Source: Rhizobium chutanense
GTDB taxonomy: Bacteria > Pseudomonadota > Alphaproteobacteria > Rhizobiales > Rhizobiaceae
Direction of reading: 5' to 3'
NCBI RefSeq assembly: GCF_002531935.1
Contig: NZ_NWSV01000034.1
Span: 1 to 56,925, forward strand
DNA length: 56,925 nucleotides
Every line of letters begins with the position of its first letter. Position 1 is the first letter of the stretch. Under the pieces are notes generated by a model. It was not told the origin of the DNA and made no database searches. It worked only from the letters and a program-made list of their open reading frames with translations. The position numbers and the translations under genes were made by a program. Positions 24,363-32,945 of the stretch are shown piece after piece.

Positions 24363-25705
24363 TCACGAAACCGGTCAAACGTCTGCCGGTTGAGAACGGC
24401 ATCTCGGGCTGGGAGGCGATCAGCAAGCGTTCGTTCCCGGTCCGGAGCCTGGAAGGCAACGTTACCGCAGACTGGCTGATCATCGGCGCCGGATTTGCGG
24501 GCCTCTCCGCGGCCCGCCGTCTCCTCCAGCTTCGACCGGACGACAAGATCGTCGTCCTCGATGCGAGCGAGGTCGGCAAAGGCACCTCCGGCCGGAACTC
24601 CGGCTTCATGATCGACGTCCCGCATAATCTGGCGGGCGGCGAGTATTCGAGCGGAGAGGTGGACACGACCCGCTCGGAGATGGCACAAAATCGCTCCGCG
24701 ATCGCTTTCGCCGCACAATCCGCGCAGGAATACGGCATGCCGCGCGAAACATTCGACCCTGCGGGGAAGATCAATGCGGCGGCGACGGAACGGGGCATGA
24801 AGCTGAACCTCAGCTTCGGCCAGTCGCTGAAGGGCGCCGGCGAGAAGCACAGCTTTCTCGATGCTGCCGCAATGCGCGAGATCACGGGATCGGATTATTA
24901 TCTCGGCGGCGTCTATACGCCGGGTGCCGTTCTGATCCAGCCTGCCGATTATATCCGCGCGATTGCTGGCGGGCTCTCGGGCAAGGTCGACATTTTCGAA
25001 CACTCGCCGGTGACTTCACTGAAGCGGGAGAACGGAACCTGGACGGCGGCTTCTCCACGGGGCACGGTCAGCGCACCCAAGGTGATTGTCGGCGTCAATG
25101 GTCATATAGACGACTTCGGTTACTACCGCCGCCGCCTGATGCATTTCTACGGCTATGCCTCGATGACGGCGCCCTTCGCCGCGGAAGATCTCGGACGCAA
25201 GGTCAGCGGCCAGGACAGGTGGGCACTGCTCCCTGCGGACGCCATGGGGGCGACAGTTCGTAAGATCACGTCCGGAGGCCTGTCGCGCATCGTGCTCAGA
25301 ACGCGATGGACCTATGACACGACCATAGCGTTGACCGAACGCCGTCTGCGGGCAATGGCCTGGGAACATCGGCGCTCGCTCGACGCACGCTTCCCCGGCC
25401 TGAAGGGCATCCCGTTCGAACACAGCTGGGCCGGGCGCATATGCCTCAGCCTGAACCATGTGCCCGCCTTCGGCGAAGTCGAAGAAGGACTTTACTCCGC
25501 GTGCTGCGAGAATGGACTGGGAACCGTCAAGAGCACGCTCGCCGGCATGATGGCGGCCGAGCTGGCGACCGGGACCACCTCCCGGCATCTCGAAGAATTT
25601 ATGGATCACCCCGAACCGTCGAGGATCCCCCCGGAGCCTTTCGCATGGCTGGGCATCAATGCGGTGATCCGTTTGCAGGAATTGCGTGCAGGCCGCGAGG
25701 GATGA
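24359..25705 (+). CDS. FAD-dependent amine/D-amino acid oxidase-type oxidoreductase
   Basis: A 448-residue DAO-family flavoprotein. The dinucleotide fold WLIIGAGFAGLSAARRL is at residues about 38-54 with the acidic end IVVLDASEVGKGTSGRNSGF; the C-terminal FAD motif is YSACCENGLGTVKSTLAG. It resembles gamma-glutamylputrescine oxidase (PuuB) and related N-methyl amino acid or D-amino acid oxidases. In this operon it could oxidise a demethylated or epimerised cyclic amino acid to its imine, or perform oxidative N-demethylation. Start overlaps the aldehyde dehydrogenase stop. Confidence 0.9.
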   Translation: MITKPVKRLPVENGISGWEAISKRSFPVRSLEGNVTADWLIIGAGFAGLSAARRLLQLRPDDKIVVLDASEVGKGTSGRNSGFMIDVPHNLAGGEYSSGEVDTTRSEMAQNRSAIAFAAQSAQEYGMPRETFDPAGKINAAATERGMKLNLSFGQSLKGAGEKHSFLDAAAMREITGSDYYLGGVYTPGAVLIQPADYIRAIAGGLSGKVDIFEHSPVTSLKRENGTWTAASPRGTVSAPKVIVGVNGHIDDFGYYRRRLMHFYGYASMTAPFAAEDLGRKVSGQDRWALLPADAMGATVRKITSGGLSRIVLRTRWTYDTTIALTERRLRAMAWEHRRSLDARFPGLKGIPFEHSWAGRICLSLNHVPAFGEVEEGLYSACCENGLGTVKSTLAGMMAAELATGTTSRHLEEFMDHPEPSRIPPEPFAWLGINAVIRLQELRAGREG

Positions 25706-25781
25706 TCCCTCGGCCGCGCAATATGAAGACTGCCGCCCGCAGACTTCAATGAGAATGGGAACAAAACCAGGAGTAAGAACA

Positions 25782-26633
25782 ATGAAGACTTTGTGGAGGG
25801 CGCTTTGCGCCGCTGCGGTGATCGGAATCAGCATCCTTCCTGCGCGCGCGGAAGAAAAGACCATCAATCTGGGCACGATGGCGTGGGAAGACCTGACGCC
25901 CATCACCGGCATCACCAAGAAGGTTCTCGAAGACGCCGGCTACACTGTCAAGGTGACCGAGTTCTCCGAATGGGGCATCGCCTATGCCGCTCTCGCCAAG
26001 GGCGACATCCAGGCCCTTACCTCGCAGACCGACTATGTGGCCTCGGACTATTGGGACAAGAACAAGAACCGTCTCGAAAAGATTTCGCCCGTGTCGCACG
26101 GCCTCTATCAGGGCGTCGCCGTTCCGAAATATGTTCCGATCGACTCGCTGGAACAGCTCAATGAAAATGCCGACAAGTTCGGCGGCAAGATCATCGGCAT
26201 CGAGCCGGGCGCCGGCCTGATGCGCGATACGGCGAATGCGGTCAAGGATTACGGCCTCAAGCTCCAGCTCGTCGAGGGCAGCACGGCCGCGATGACGGCG
26301 GCGCTGAAATCCGCCTACGATCGCAAGGAGTGGATCGCGGTGACGATCTGGGAACCGTCATGGATGGTCCAGAAGTACGAGGTCAAGTACCTGAAGGATC
26401 CGAAGGGCGTCTTCCCGCCGCCGCAGACCTACTACTGGATCGGCCACAAGGGCTTCTCCGAAGAATATCCGCATGCCCGCGAAGTCATGGCCAGCGTCTA
26501 CGTGCCGATCGCCGACATCACCACCATCAACGGTGAAGTCAAGGATGGCAAGACGATGGACCAGGCCGTCCAGGGTTGGATCGGCAGCCATGCCGACCTG
26601 ATCAAGCGCTGGGAAAACATCAAGAAGAACTAA
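25782..26633 (+). CDS. Glycine betaine/quaternary amine ABC transporter substrate-binding protein
   Basis: A 283-residue OpuAC-family periplasmic protein. A Sec signal peptide (MKTLWRALCAAAVIGISILP, cleavage after ARA at about residue 25) is followed by EEKTINLGTMAWEDLTPITG. Several tryptophans typical of aromatic-cage betaine binding are visible (AWEDL, SEWGI, DYWDKN, TIWEPSWM, YYWIGH). ATG at 25782 is preceded by AGGAG at 25769-25773. It begins the transporter block of the operon and should define its substrate: a trimethylammonium, proline-betaine-like or sulfonium solute. Confidence 0.93.
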   Translation: MKTLWRALCAAAVIGISILPARAEEKTINLGTMAWEDLTPITGITKKVLEDAGYTVKVTEFSEWGIAYAALAKGDIQALTSQTDYVASDYWDKNKNRLEKISPVSHGLYQGVAVPKYVPIDSLEQLNENADKFGGKIIGIEPGAGLMRDTANAVKDYGLKLQLVEGSTAAMTAALKSAYDRKEWIAVTIWEPSWMVQKYEVKYLKDPKGVFPPPQTYYWIGHKGFSEEYPHAREVMASVYVPIADITTINGEVKDGKTMDQAVQGWIGSHADLIKRWENIKKN

Positions 26634-26640
26634 ATGCGTC

Positions 26641-26668
26641 GTGGCCGTCCGATCCGTCGGGCGGCCAC
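26641..26668 (+). promoter_or_regulatory. Intergenic hairpin after the binding-protein gene
   Basis: GTGGCCGTCCGA (26641-26652) pairs with TCGGGCGGCCAC (26657-26668) with one G-U pair and a 4-base loop, starting 7 bases after the stop codon. No T-run follows. Such stems between binding-protein and ATPase genes usually stabilise or attenuate the message so that binding protein is made in excess. Confidence 0.6.
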
Positions 26669-26718
26669 TCCGAGCTTCAATGAGAGAAGCGAGCGCTGAG
26701 TGGCTCAAGGGGATCGCT

Positions 26719-27810
26719 ATGAAAAGCGTCAATGCCGATATCAATGATGTCCTGATCGACTGTCAGTCCCTCTGGAAGGTTTTCGGCGGCAAGTCCGCCG
26801 CCGCGATGAAATCGATCAAGGAGCGCGGCCTCGGCAAGAAAGAGGTTCTGCAGGAATTCAACTGCGTCGTCGGCGTCTCCGAGGCGAGCCTCCAGGTCCG
26901 GCGCGGCGAAATCTTCTGCATCATGGGCCTGTCGGGAAGCGGGAAATCGACGCTCATCCGCCTCCTTAACAAGCTGATCACGCCGAGCTCCGGCAAGGTT
27001 CTGGTCAAAGGACGCGACCTTGCCAGCCTGTCGCCCGTCGATCTCAGGCAGATGCGCGCCAAGAACATCGGCATGGTGTTTCAGAGCGTTGCTCTGCTGC
27101 CGCACCGTACGGTCCTGGAAAATGCGGCCTTCGGCCTCGAAGTCCAGGGAATTGCCAAGACTGAGCGAAACAAGACCGCCGCCGCTGCCCTCGAAAAAGT
27201 CGGCCTCGCCGACTGGGTGAGCCGCTATCCCAATGAGCTTTCCGGCGGCATGCAGCAACGCGTCGGACTTGCCCGCGCGCTCGCCTCCGACCCCGAGATC
27301 ATTCTGATGGACGAGCCGTTCAGCGCGCTCGACCCGTTGATCCGGCGCCAGCTTCAGGATGAATTCCGCCAGCTGACCAAAGCTCTCGGCAAGTCCGCCG
27401 TCTTCATCACCCATGACCTCGACGAAGCGATCCGCATCGGCGACCGCATCGCGATCATGAAGGACGGCGTCATCATCCAGACCGGCACGGCCGAGGAAAT
27501 CATCCTCAACCCGGCGGACGCTTACGTCGCCGAATTCGTCGCGGGCATATCCCGTCTTCACCTGATCAAGGCGCATTCCGTCATGCGCAGCGTTGCCGAA
27601 TTCCAGCAGGACTCGCCGACCTTCGACATTGCCTCGCTGGCGCGTACGACGCCGGACGCCGATATCGACGAGCTCATCTCCTTGACGATGCAGTCGGAGC
27701 GCGACGCCATCGCCGTCGTCGACAACGATCAGGTCGTCGGCGTCGTCACGCCGCGCAGCCTGCTGATGGGCGTCAAGGGAACCTCCGCCCACGATCTCAC
27801 CACGGCGTGA
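26719..27810 (+). CDS. Glycine betaine/proline-type ABC transporter ATP-binding protein with C-terminal CBS region
   Basis: A 363-residue ProV/OpuAA-type ATPase. Walker A GLSGSGKSTLIRLLNKL, signature LSGGMQQRVGLARAL, Walker B IILMDEPFSALD and the switch His in VFITHDLDEAIRI are intact. The N-terminal extension with KVFGGKSAAAMKSIKERGLG is typical of betaine-type ATPases. The last 65 residues contain a single recognisable CBS motif (LTMQSERDAIAVVDNDQVVG, VVTPRSLLMG), which in OpuA senses ionic strength. ATG at 26719 is preferred to upstream in-frame starts because it matches the family and has AAGGGG nearby. Confidence 0.92.
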   Translation: MKSVNADINDVLIDCQSLWKVFGGKSAAAMKSIKERGLGKKEVLQEFNCVVGVSEASLQVRRGEIFCIMGLSGSGKSTLIRLLNKLITPSSGKVLVKGRDLASLSPVDLRQMRAKNIGMVFQSVALLPHRTVLENAAFGLEVQGIAKTERNKTAAAALEKVGLADWVSRYPNELSGGMQQRVGLARALASDPEIILMDEPFSALDPLIRRQLQDEFRQLTKALGKSAVFITHDLDEAIRIGDRIAIMKDGVIIQTGTAEEIILNPADAYVAEFVAGISRLHLIKAHSVMRSVAEFQQDSPTFDIASLARTTPDADIDELISLTMQSERDAIAVVDNDQVVGVVTPRSLLMGVKGTSAHDLTTA

Positions 27811-27825
27811 GCCCAACTGGAGCTG

Positions 27826-28680
27826 ATGGACATGGATAGTTCAGCTTTCACCGATGTTTTCGACGAATGGACGGACTCCGCGCTCGAATGGGTGAGCGAC
27901 AACGGCGAGTTCCTTTTCGAGCATATCAGACAGGTTCTGGAAGGTCTTTATGACGGGATCCTCTGGCTCCTGGAGCTTCCGCCCTTTTACGTCATCGCTC
28001 TGATCGTGGCGCTGATCGGCTGGCGGCTGGTCAATGTCTGGTTTGCCCTGCTGAGCGGCGTCGCGCTGGCGCTGTGTTTTTCCATGGGGCTCTGGCCGGA
28101 GACGATGAGCACGCTGGCTCTGGTGCTGACGGCGACCGCGATCGCCCTGGCGATCGGCATCCCGATCGGGATCGCCGCCGGCTTCTTCACCGCGCTCGAT
28201 CGTTTCATGGAGCCGGGCCTCGATCTGATCCAGACAATGCCGCCCTATATCTACCTGCTGCCGGCGATCGCCTTGCTCGGTTATGGGCCGGCGACGGCTT
28301 TGATCGCGACCGTGATCGTTGCCGTGCCGCCGGCGATCCGCCTGACCTCGCTCGGCATCCGCATGACACCCAAGGAATTCATCGAACTTGGAGAGGCGCT
28401 CGGGATGACGCCGGCAAAGATGTTCTTCAAGATTCGCCTTCCCTTTGCGCTGCCGAGCATCATGGCGGGCATAAACCAGAGCCTGATGATGGCCTTCGGC
28501 ATGGTCGTCATCGCCGGCATTGTCGGTTCCGGCGGGCTCGGAGAGACGATCTACGGCGCGATCAGGACACTCGACATCGCCACGTCAATCAATGGAGCGA
28601 TCGCGATCGTGGTACTGACCATGGTGATTGACCGGATAACACAGAGTGCCGCTCGCTTGGGAACAGGGAGGAAGTCATGA
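27826..28680 (+). CDS. Betaine-type ABC transporter permease 1
   Basis: A 284-residue ProW/OpuAB-type permease. An acidic, amphipathic N-terminus (FTDVFDEWTDSALEWVSDNG) precedes about six helices; the coupling EAA loop reads EFIELGEALGMTPAKMFFKI. ATG at 27826 or at 27832 could start it; GGAG at 27819-27822 is better spaced for 27832, so the first two residues are uncertain. It overlaps permease 2 by 4 bases. Confidence 0.9.
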   Translation: MDMDSSAFTDVFDEWTDSALEWVSDNGEFLFEHIRQVLEGLYDGILWLLELPPFYVIALIVALIGWRLVNVWFALLSGVALALCFSMGLWPETMSTLALVLTATAIALAIGIPIGIAAGFFTALDRFMEPGLDLIQTMPPYIYLLPAIALLGYGPATALIATVIVAVPPAIRLTSLGIRMTPKEFIELGEALGMTPAKMFFKIRLPFALPSIMAGINQSLMMAFGMVVIAGIVGSGGLGETIYGAIRTLDIATSINGAIAIVVLTMVIDRITQSAARLGTGRKS

Positions 28681-29528
28681 ATCTTTCGATCTTGCAGTTT
28701 TCGCCCGGCGCCTTCCTGGCCCCTGTTGTCGATTGGCTGAACACCAATCTTCATCCCCTGTTTGCGGCGATCAGCTATCTGGTCGAAACCGTGCTTTCGG
28801 CAATCGAGGCGGCACTGCTCTTCGTGCCGCCCTATGCGCTGATCGCGATCGTCGTCGTCCTGGCATTTTTTGCCGTCAGCCTGCGGGCCGCAATCCTTGC
28901 TGGTCTTTGCCTCGGCTTCTGCCTGCTTGTCGGGCTGTGGACGGCATCGATGCAGACGCTTGCGCTGGTCAGCGTCGCCGTCATGATCTCCGTGTTCATC
29001 GCCTTTCCGATCGGTGTCCTGTGCTCGCGGCACAAGACGCTGGAGGCGGTGGTTCGCCCGATTCTCGACGTGATGCAGACCGTGCCGCCATGGGTGTACC
29101 TCATTCCCGCGGTGATGATCTTCAGCCTCGGACGCGTGCCGGCCATTATCGCCACCATCGTCTACGGCATTCCGCCGATGCTGCGCCTGACGACGCTGGC
29201 CTTCAATCAGGTGCCGAAGGTCTTCATCGAGCTCGGCAGCGCCATCGGCGCCCCACCGCGCTCGATCCTCTGGAAGATCGAAATCCCCCTTGCCAAGCAG
29301 ACGCTGCTCGTCGGCCTCAACCAGTGCATTCTTCTGTCGCTGGCGATGGTGGTGCTGGCCGGCCTCGTCGGTGCAGGCGGGCTCGGCGCGGAAGTCACGC
29401 GTGGCCTGACGCGCATGGAGATGGGGCTCGGCCTCAGGGCAGGCCTGGCGATCGTCGCGGTCGCCCTTCTGCTCGACCGGTTGTCCCGCGGTCTGCTCGA
29501 CCGCGACAGGCTGCCGAAGGCGAGATGA
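28677..29528 (+). CDS. Betaine-type ABC transporter permease 2
   Basis: A 283-residue permease homologous to the preceding one, with six or seven helices and EAA loop VFIELGSAIGAPPRSILWKI. Most ProW-type systems use a homodimer of one permease; here two distinct, adjacent permeases imply a heterodimeric channel. ATGA overlap with permease 1 indicates coupled translation. The N-terminal segment before the core helices lacks the acidic stretch of permease 1. Confidence 0.9.
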   Translation: MNLSILQFSPGAFLAPVVDWLNTNLHPLFAAISYLVETVLSAIEAALLFVPPYALIAIVVVLAFFAVSLRAAILAGLCLGFCLLVGLWTASMQTLALVSVAVMISVFIAFPIGVLCSRHKTLEAVVRPILDVMQTVPPWVYLIPAVMIFSLGRVPAIIATIVYGIPPMLRLTTLAFNQVPKVFIELGSAIGAPPRSILWKIEIPLAKQTLLVGLNQCILLSLAMVVLAGLVGAGGLGAEVTRGLTRMEMGLGLRAGLAIVAVALLLDRLSRGLLDRDRLPKAR

Positions 29529-29544
29529 GCAAGGACTTGACCGA

Positions 29545-30543
29545 ATGAGAAACAGCTTCTTCTGCATCGATGCGCATACTTGCGGCAACCCCGTCCGTCT
29601 CGTCGCCGGTGGCGGCCCGTTGCTTCCGCATCTGCCGATGGGCGAGCGCCGGGAAATCTTCGTCCGCGACCACGACTGGGTCCGCAAGGCGCTGATGTTC
29701 GAGCCGAGGGGGCATGACATCATGTCGGGCTCGATCATCTATCCCCCTTATCGGGAGGATTGCGATTTCGCCGTCCTTTTCATCGAGGTGAGCGGCTGCC
29801 TGCCGATGTGCGGCGCCGGCACGATCGGCACCGTGACCGCCGCGATCGAAGAGGGATTGGTCAAGCCGCGCGAAGCCGGAAGGGTCGCCATCGAAACACC
29901 GGCCGGCAGGGTCGACGTCACCTATGAGGAGAAGGACGGATATGTCGATTCCGTTCGTCTCCACAATGTGGCGAGCTATCTCCATGAGGCGGATGTCGAG
30001 GTCGATGTTCCCGGAATGGGCCGTCTGCGCGTCGATATTTCCTACGGCGGCAACTATTACGCGGTCGTCGAGCCGCAAGAGAATTGGAGCGGACTGGACG
30101 GCATGAGCGCCTCCGACATCGTCGGCTGCAGTCAGAAGCTGAGATCGGCACTTGCCGGTGCCTGCCATCCCGTTCATCCCGACGACGAGAGGATATCAGG
30201 CGTGCATCATGCGATCTGGTGCGATCGCCCGGTGAACGACGTCTCGGACGGACGCTGTGCGGTCTTCTACGGGGACAAGGCCATCGATCGGTCGCCGGGC
30301 GGCACCGGCACCTCCGCGCGCATGGCCCAGCTCCATGGAAAGGGACGGCTGGCCGTCGGGTCGAGATATCGTCATGAAAGCCTGATCGGAACCATTTTCG
30401 AGGGGCGGGTCGAAGCCGAGGCAAGGATTGGACCCTATCGCGGGATCCTTCCAAGCATCGGCGGCTGGGCGCGCGTCATCGGCCACAACACCATTTTTGT
30501 CGACGACCGTGATCCGCTGGCACACGGTTTTCAAATTCGATGA
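29545..30543 (+). CDS. Proline racemase superfamily protein lacking the second catalytic Cys
   Basis: A 332-residue proline racemase/hydroxyproline epimerase-type protein (HTCGNPVRLVAGGGP; VSGCLPMCGAGTIGTVTAAI; DRSPGGTGTSARMAQLHGKG). The first acid/base cysteine is present (Cys89), but the usual MCGHGTIG reads MCGAGTIG. The second catalytic Cys of DRSPCGTGTS is Gly252 here. Two-base racemisation or epimerisation therefore looks impossible; in trans-3-hydroxyproline dehydratases the same position is Thr, so elimination or another one-base reaction is more likely. It sits between the betaine importer and an AraC regulator and probably acts on a proline-like compound. ATG at 29545 has an AAGGA about 10 bases upstream. 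Confidence 0.88.
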   Translation: MRNSFFCIDAHTCGNPVRLVAGGGPLLPHLPMGERREIFVRDHDWVRKALMFEPRGHDIMSGSIIYPPYREDCDFAVLFIEVSGCLPMCGAGTIGTVTAAIEEGLVKPREAGRVAIETPAGRVDVTYEEKDGYVDSVRLHNVASYLHEADVEVDVPGMGRLRVDISYGGNYYAVVEPQENWSGLDGMSASDIVGCSQKLRSALAGACHPVHPDDERISGVHHAIWCDRPVNDVSDGRCAVFYGDKAIDRSPGGTGTSARMAQLHGKGRLAVGSRYRHESLIGTIFEGRVEAEARIGPYRGILPSIGGWARVIGHNTIFVDDRDPLAHGFQIR

Positions 30544-30583
30544 GCGCGTTTTCCGAGGTTTCAGAGGCGGCGAGGAGATGACT

Positions 30584-31597
30584 ATGCGACCGGAGCAGCA
30601 TCGACAGGGAGACGGCGTCGCGAAATCCGGTGCGCGGCTCAAAGTGGGATTCGTGCTGTCGCGATCGTTTACGCTATCGGCCTTCGCGCTCTTCGTGGAC
30701 ACGCTGCGGCTTGCGAGCGATCAACAGGATCGCTCCGGAAGGGTACTTGCCGACTGGCAGGTGATCGGCAGCACGCGCCACCTGATCACCTCGAGCTGCG
30801 GCGTCCAGGTTGCTCCGACGTCCGATTTCGTCGATCCGTTGAAATTCGACTACATCGTGGTCGTCGGCGGGCTGCTGACGGTGGCAGAGCCTGTCGACCA
30901 GCAGACCATCACCTTTCTCAAGCAGGCGGACGCCAAGAAGGTGCCTCTGATCGGCGTCTGCACCGGTTCGTTCATTCTTGCCGAGGCAGGCCTGATGAAA
31001 CGGCACGATTCCTGCGTGAGCTGGCTGCATTACAAGGAGTTTCGCGAACGGTTTCCCGATCTCAGTGTCCGGTCCGATCGGCTTTTCAATCTCGATCGTC
31101 AGCGCGGATCCTGCGCGGGCGGCAGCAGTTCGGCCGACATGGCGGCGCTGCTGGTCAGGAAATATATCAGCCGCGATGCCGAACGGAACGCGCTTGAAGT
31201 GCTTCAGATCGAGAAGGCCCGAACCCCGGCGGATATCCAGCCCCGACGCCCGCTGTACGACGATTATGGCGACGCCCGCGTCAAGGCGGCGATGATCACG
31301 ATGGAACAGTTCGTCGACGGCAGCATGCCGATTGAGAAGCTTGCCGCCATGGTGGGGCTTTCCAGGCGGCAGCTGGAGAGAATCTTCATCGAAAAGACGG
31401 GAATGTCTCCGGCCAAGGCCTATAATCGCGTTCGCATGGAGCGGGCGAAGTCGATCCTTGTGCAGTCGAAGGCACCGCTGATCGAGATCGCGCTCGACGT
31501 CGGCTTCGAAAACGCCTCGCAGTTCACGAGAACCTTCAAGCGCACATTCGGGCAGACGCCGTCGCAGCATCGCGCGGCGGCTTCGAGAGCGCACTGA
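30584..31597 (+). CDS. GlxA/GbdR-like AraC-family regulator with DJ-1/PfpI domain
   Basis: A 337-residue regulator. Residues about 20-190 form a DJ-1/PfpI (class I amidotransferase-like) domain (FTLSAFALFVDTLRLASDQQ; IGVCTGSFILAEAGLM with the elbow-type Cys), residues about 235-330 two AraC helix-turn-helix motifs (IEKLAAMVGLSRRQLERIF; PLIEIALDVGFENASQFTR). This layout is that of GbdR/CdhR, the betaine and carnitine regulators of other proteobacteria. ATG at 30584 is favoured because GAGGAG (30572-30577) abuts the ATG at 30578 too closely. It probably activates the island when a betaine-like ligand is present. Confidence 0.9.
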   Translation: MRPEQHRQGDGVAKSGARLKVGFVLSRSFTLSAFALFVDTLRLASDQQDRSGRVLADWQVIGSTRHLITSSCGVQVAPTSDFVDPLKFDYIVVVGGLLTVAEPVDQQTITFLKQADAKKVPLIGVCTGSFILAEAGLMKRHDSCVSWLHYKEFRERFPDLSVRSDRLFNLDRQRGSCAGGSSSADMAALLVRKYISRDAERNALEVLQIEKARTPADIQPRRPLYDDYGDARVKAAMITMEQFVDGSMPIEKLAAMVGLSRRQLERIFIEKTGMSPAKAYNRVRMERAKSILVQSKAPLIEIALDVGFENASQFTRTFKRTFGQTPSQHRAAASRAH

Positions 31598-31624
31598 AGC
31601 AGGAACATCTATCGCACGAAGAGG

Positions 31625-32905
31625 TCAGATCTCTTCCCACGGAAAGCTGTCGAGCCGTTCGGCTCCCCTTGCCGTGATCAGGACCTGGGTTTCCAGCTTG
31701 ATGCTTTCGGATCCGGCTTCGGCGATCAGACTTTCGACGTTGAGCACCATGCTTTCCTCGATGATGCCGCTGAAATCGGGATCGAAATCCGGATGCAGCA
31801 ACACCCCCGGCCATTCGTCGGCCATGCCGGTGCCGTGCAGGGCCAGCGTGTAGCGATAAGGCTGGTATTTCTCCGGAATCCGCCAGGACAATTCGTTGAA
31901 CTCCCGGAACGTCATGCCGGGCCTGATGACCGAAAGATTGTGCTCGATCTGGTCCCTGGCCGCCGCGTAAAGCTCCTTCTGCTTGGCGTTCATCGCCACA
32001 TGGCCTGCTGTCCATGAGCGCGAGAGGTCGGCGCAATAACCGTAGGGGCCGATCATATCGGTGTCGAAGGATATCATCTCGCCGCGCTTGATGACGTAGT
32101 CCGAACATTCCTGATACCAGGGATTGGTTCGGGGGCCTGCGGTCAACAGCTTGGTCTCCAGCCACTCACCGCCGCTGCGCGCATTTTCGAAATGCAGTTC
32201 CGCCCAGATTTCCCGTTCGGTGCGGCCCCGCTCGGACACTTCATACATCCGCGCCATGCCTGCTTCGCAGACGCGGATGGTCCAGCGCATCAGCTCGATT
32301 TCCTCGGCGCTCTTGATCGACCGCGCCCGTTCTGCCAGTTCCTGGCCGTCGAGGAGGGTAAATCCGCGTTCGGTGAGTTCGAACGCCCCTGATGGTTCGA
32401 GCCTGTCGACGGCGATACGCCTGTTGCCGCCATTCCCCGTCACCAGGTCGGCGATCTCGTCCGCCCAGGCTTTCAGGCGGGGTTCTATGAGGTTGCCGGC
32501 GGTGAAGAAGATCCAGGATTTTGCCGGCCGGACCTCGTCGATACCGGGGAGCCCGTCATTGACGTGTTCGGCGCCTTCGAATTCGAAAATGATGGCCGGG
32601 CCGTCGGCCAGGATCAATGCGTAGCGCGACGGATTGTGCATCGTCCAGATGCTCATATTCGACGAGTCGAAGGCATAGCGGATGTTGACGGGATCGTAGA
32701 GCAGCAGGGCGCCGCAATCCCATTCGCGCATTTTCAGGCGCAGCCGCTCGAGCCGGTAGCGGCGCGCCCGGTCGAGCGTCGCCGCCGGCACAGGGCTGAT
32801 GAGAGGCCGGTCGGCTCCATCGGGATTGAGATAAGCCTGCTTTCGCTCGTCCTTGAAGACTGTCGAGCCGCTCAGCTCGACGGAATCGTTTTCGTCGCGC
32901 AACAT
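31625..32905 (-). CDS. M24-family metalloenzyme, DddP-like (DMSP lyase/creatinase-prolidase fold)
   Basis: A 426-residue M24 pita-bread protein. Candidate metal ligands are Asp281, Asp283, Asp293, His357, Glu391 and Glu405. Local strings (LLYDPVNIRYAFDSSNM; GGEWLETKLLTAGPRTNPW; FDTDMIGPYGYCADLSRSW; GMADEWP) match what I remember of DddP, the dimethylsulfoniopropionate lyase, more closely than Xaa-Pro peptidases; Asp363 matches the Asp that I recall as DddP's catalytic base. ATG at 32905 gives MLRDENDSVELSG, a DddP-like N-terminus; upstream in-frame sequence overlaps the reductase gene. It lies 40 bases downstream of the betaine-type oxygenase pair and converges on the AraC gene. Substrate could be DMSP, another onium compound or a peptide. 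Confidence 0.85.
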   Translation of the reverse strand: MLRDENDSVELSGSTVFKDERKQAYLNPDGADRPLISPVPAATLDRARRYRLERLRLKMREWDCGALLLYDPVNIRYAFDSSNMSIWTMHNPSRYALILADGPAIIFEFEGAEHVNDGLPGIDEVRPAKSWIFFTAGNLIEPRLKAWADEIADLVTGNGGNRRIAVDRLEPSGAFELTERGFTLLDGQELAERARSIKSAEEIELMRWTIRVCEAGMARMYEVSERGRTEREIWAELHFENARSGGEWLETKLLTAGPRTNPWYQECSDYVIKRGEMISFDTDMIGPYGYCADLSRSWTAGHVAMNAKQKELYAAARDQIEHNLSVIRPGMTFREFNELSWRIPEKYQPYRYTLALHGTGMADEWPGVLLHPDFDPDFSGIIEESMVLNVESLIAEAGSESIKLETQVLITARGAERLDSFPWEEI

Positions 32906-32945
32906 CCGAGTGATCCCCTGTTGTCGGTGAGTGATGCAGCGTTGC

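Noticed and set aside
29525..29548. Seven-codon frame ATGAGCAAGGACTTGACCGA... overlapping the permease stop and racemase start
   Set aside because: Too short to support; probably just the ribosome-binding region of the next gene.
21941..30543. Straight assignment of the island as trans-4-hydroxyproline degradation (epimerase, oxidase, deaminase, semialdehyde dehydrogenase)
   Set aside because: The superfamilies match, but the epimerase-like protein lacks the second Cys and the oxidase and dehydrogenase look PuuB/PuuC-like, so specific Hyp gene names are not supported.
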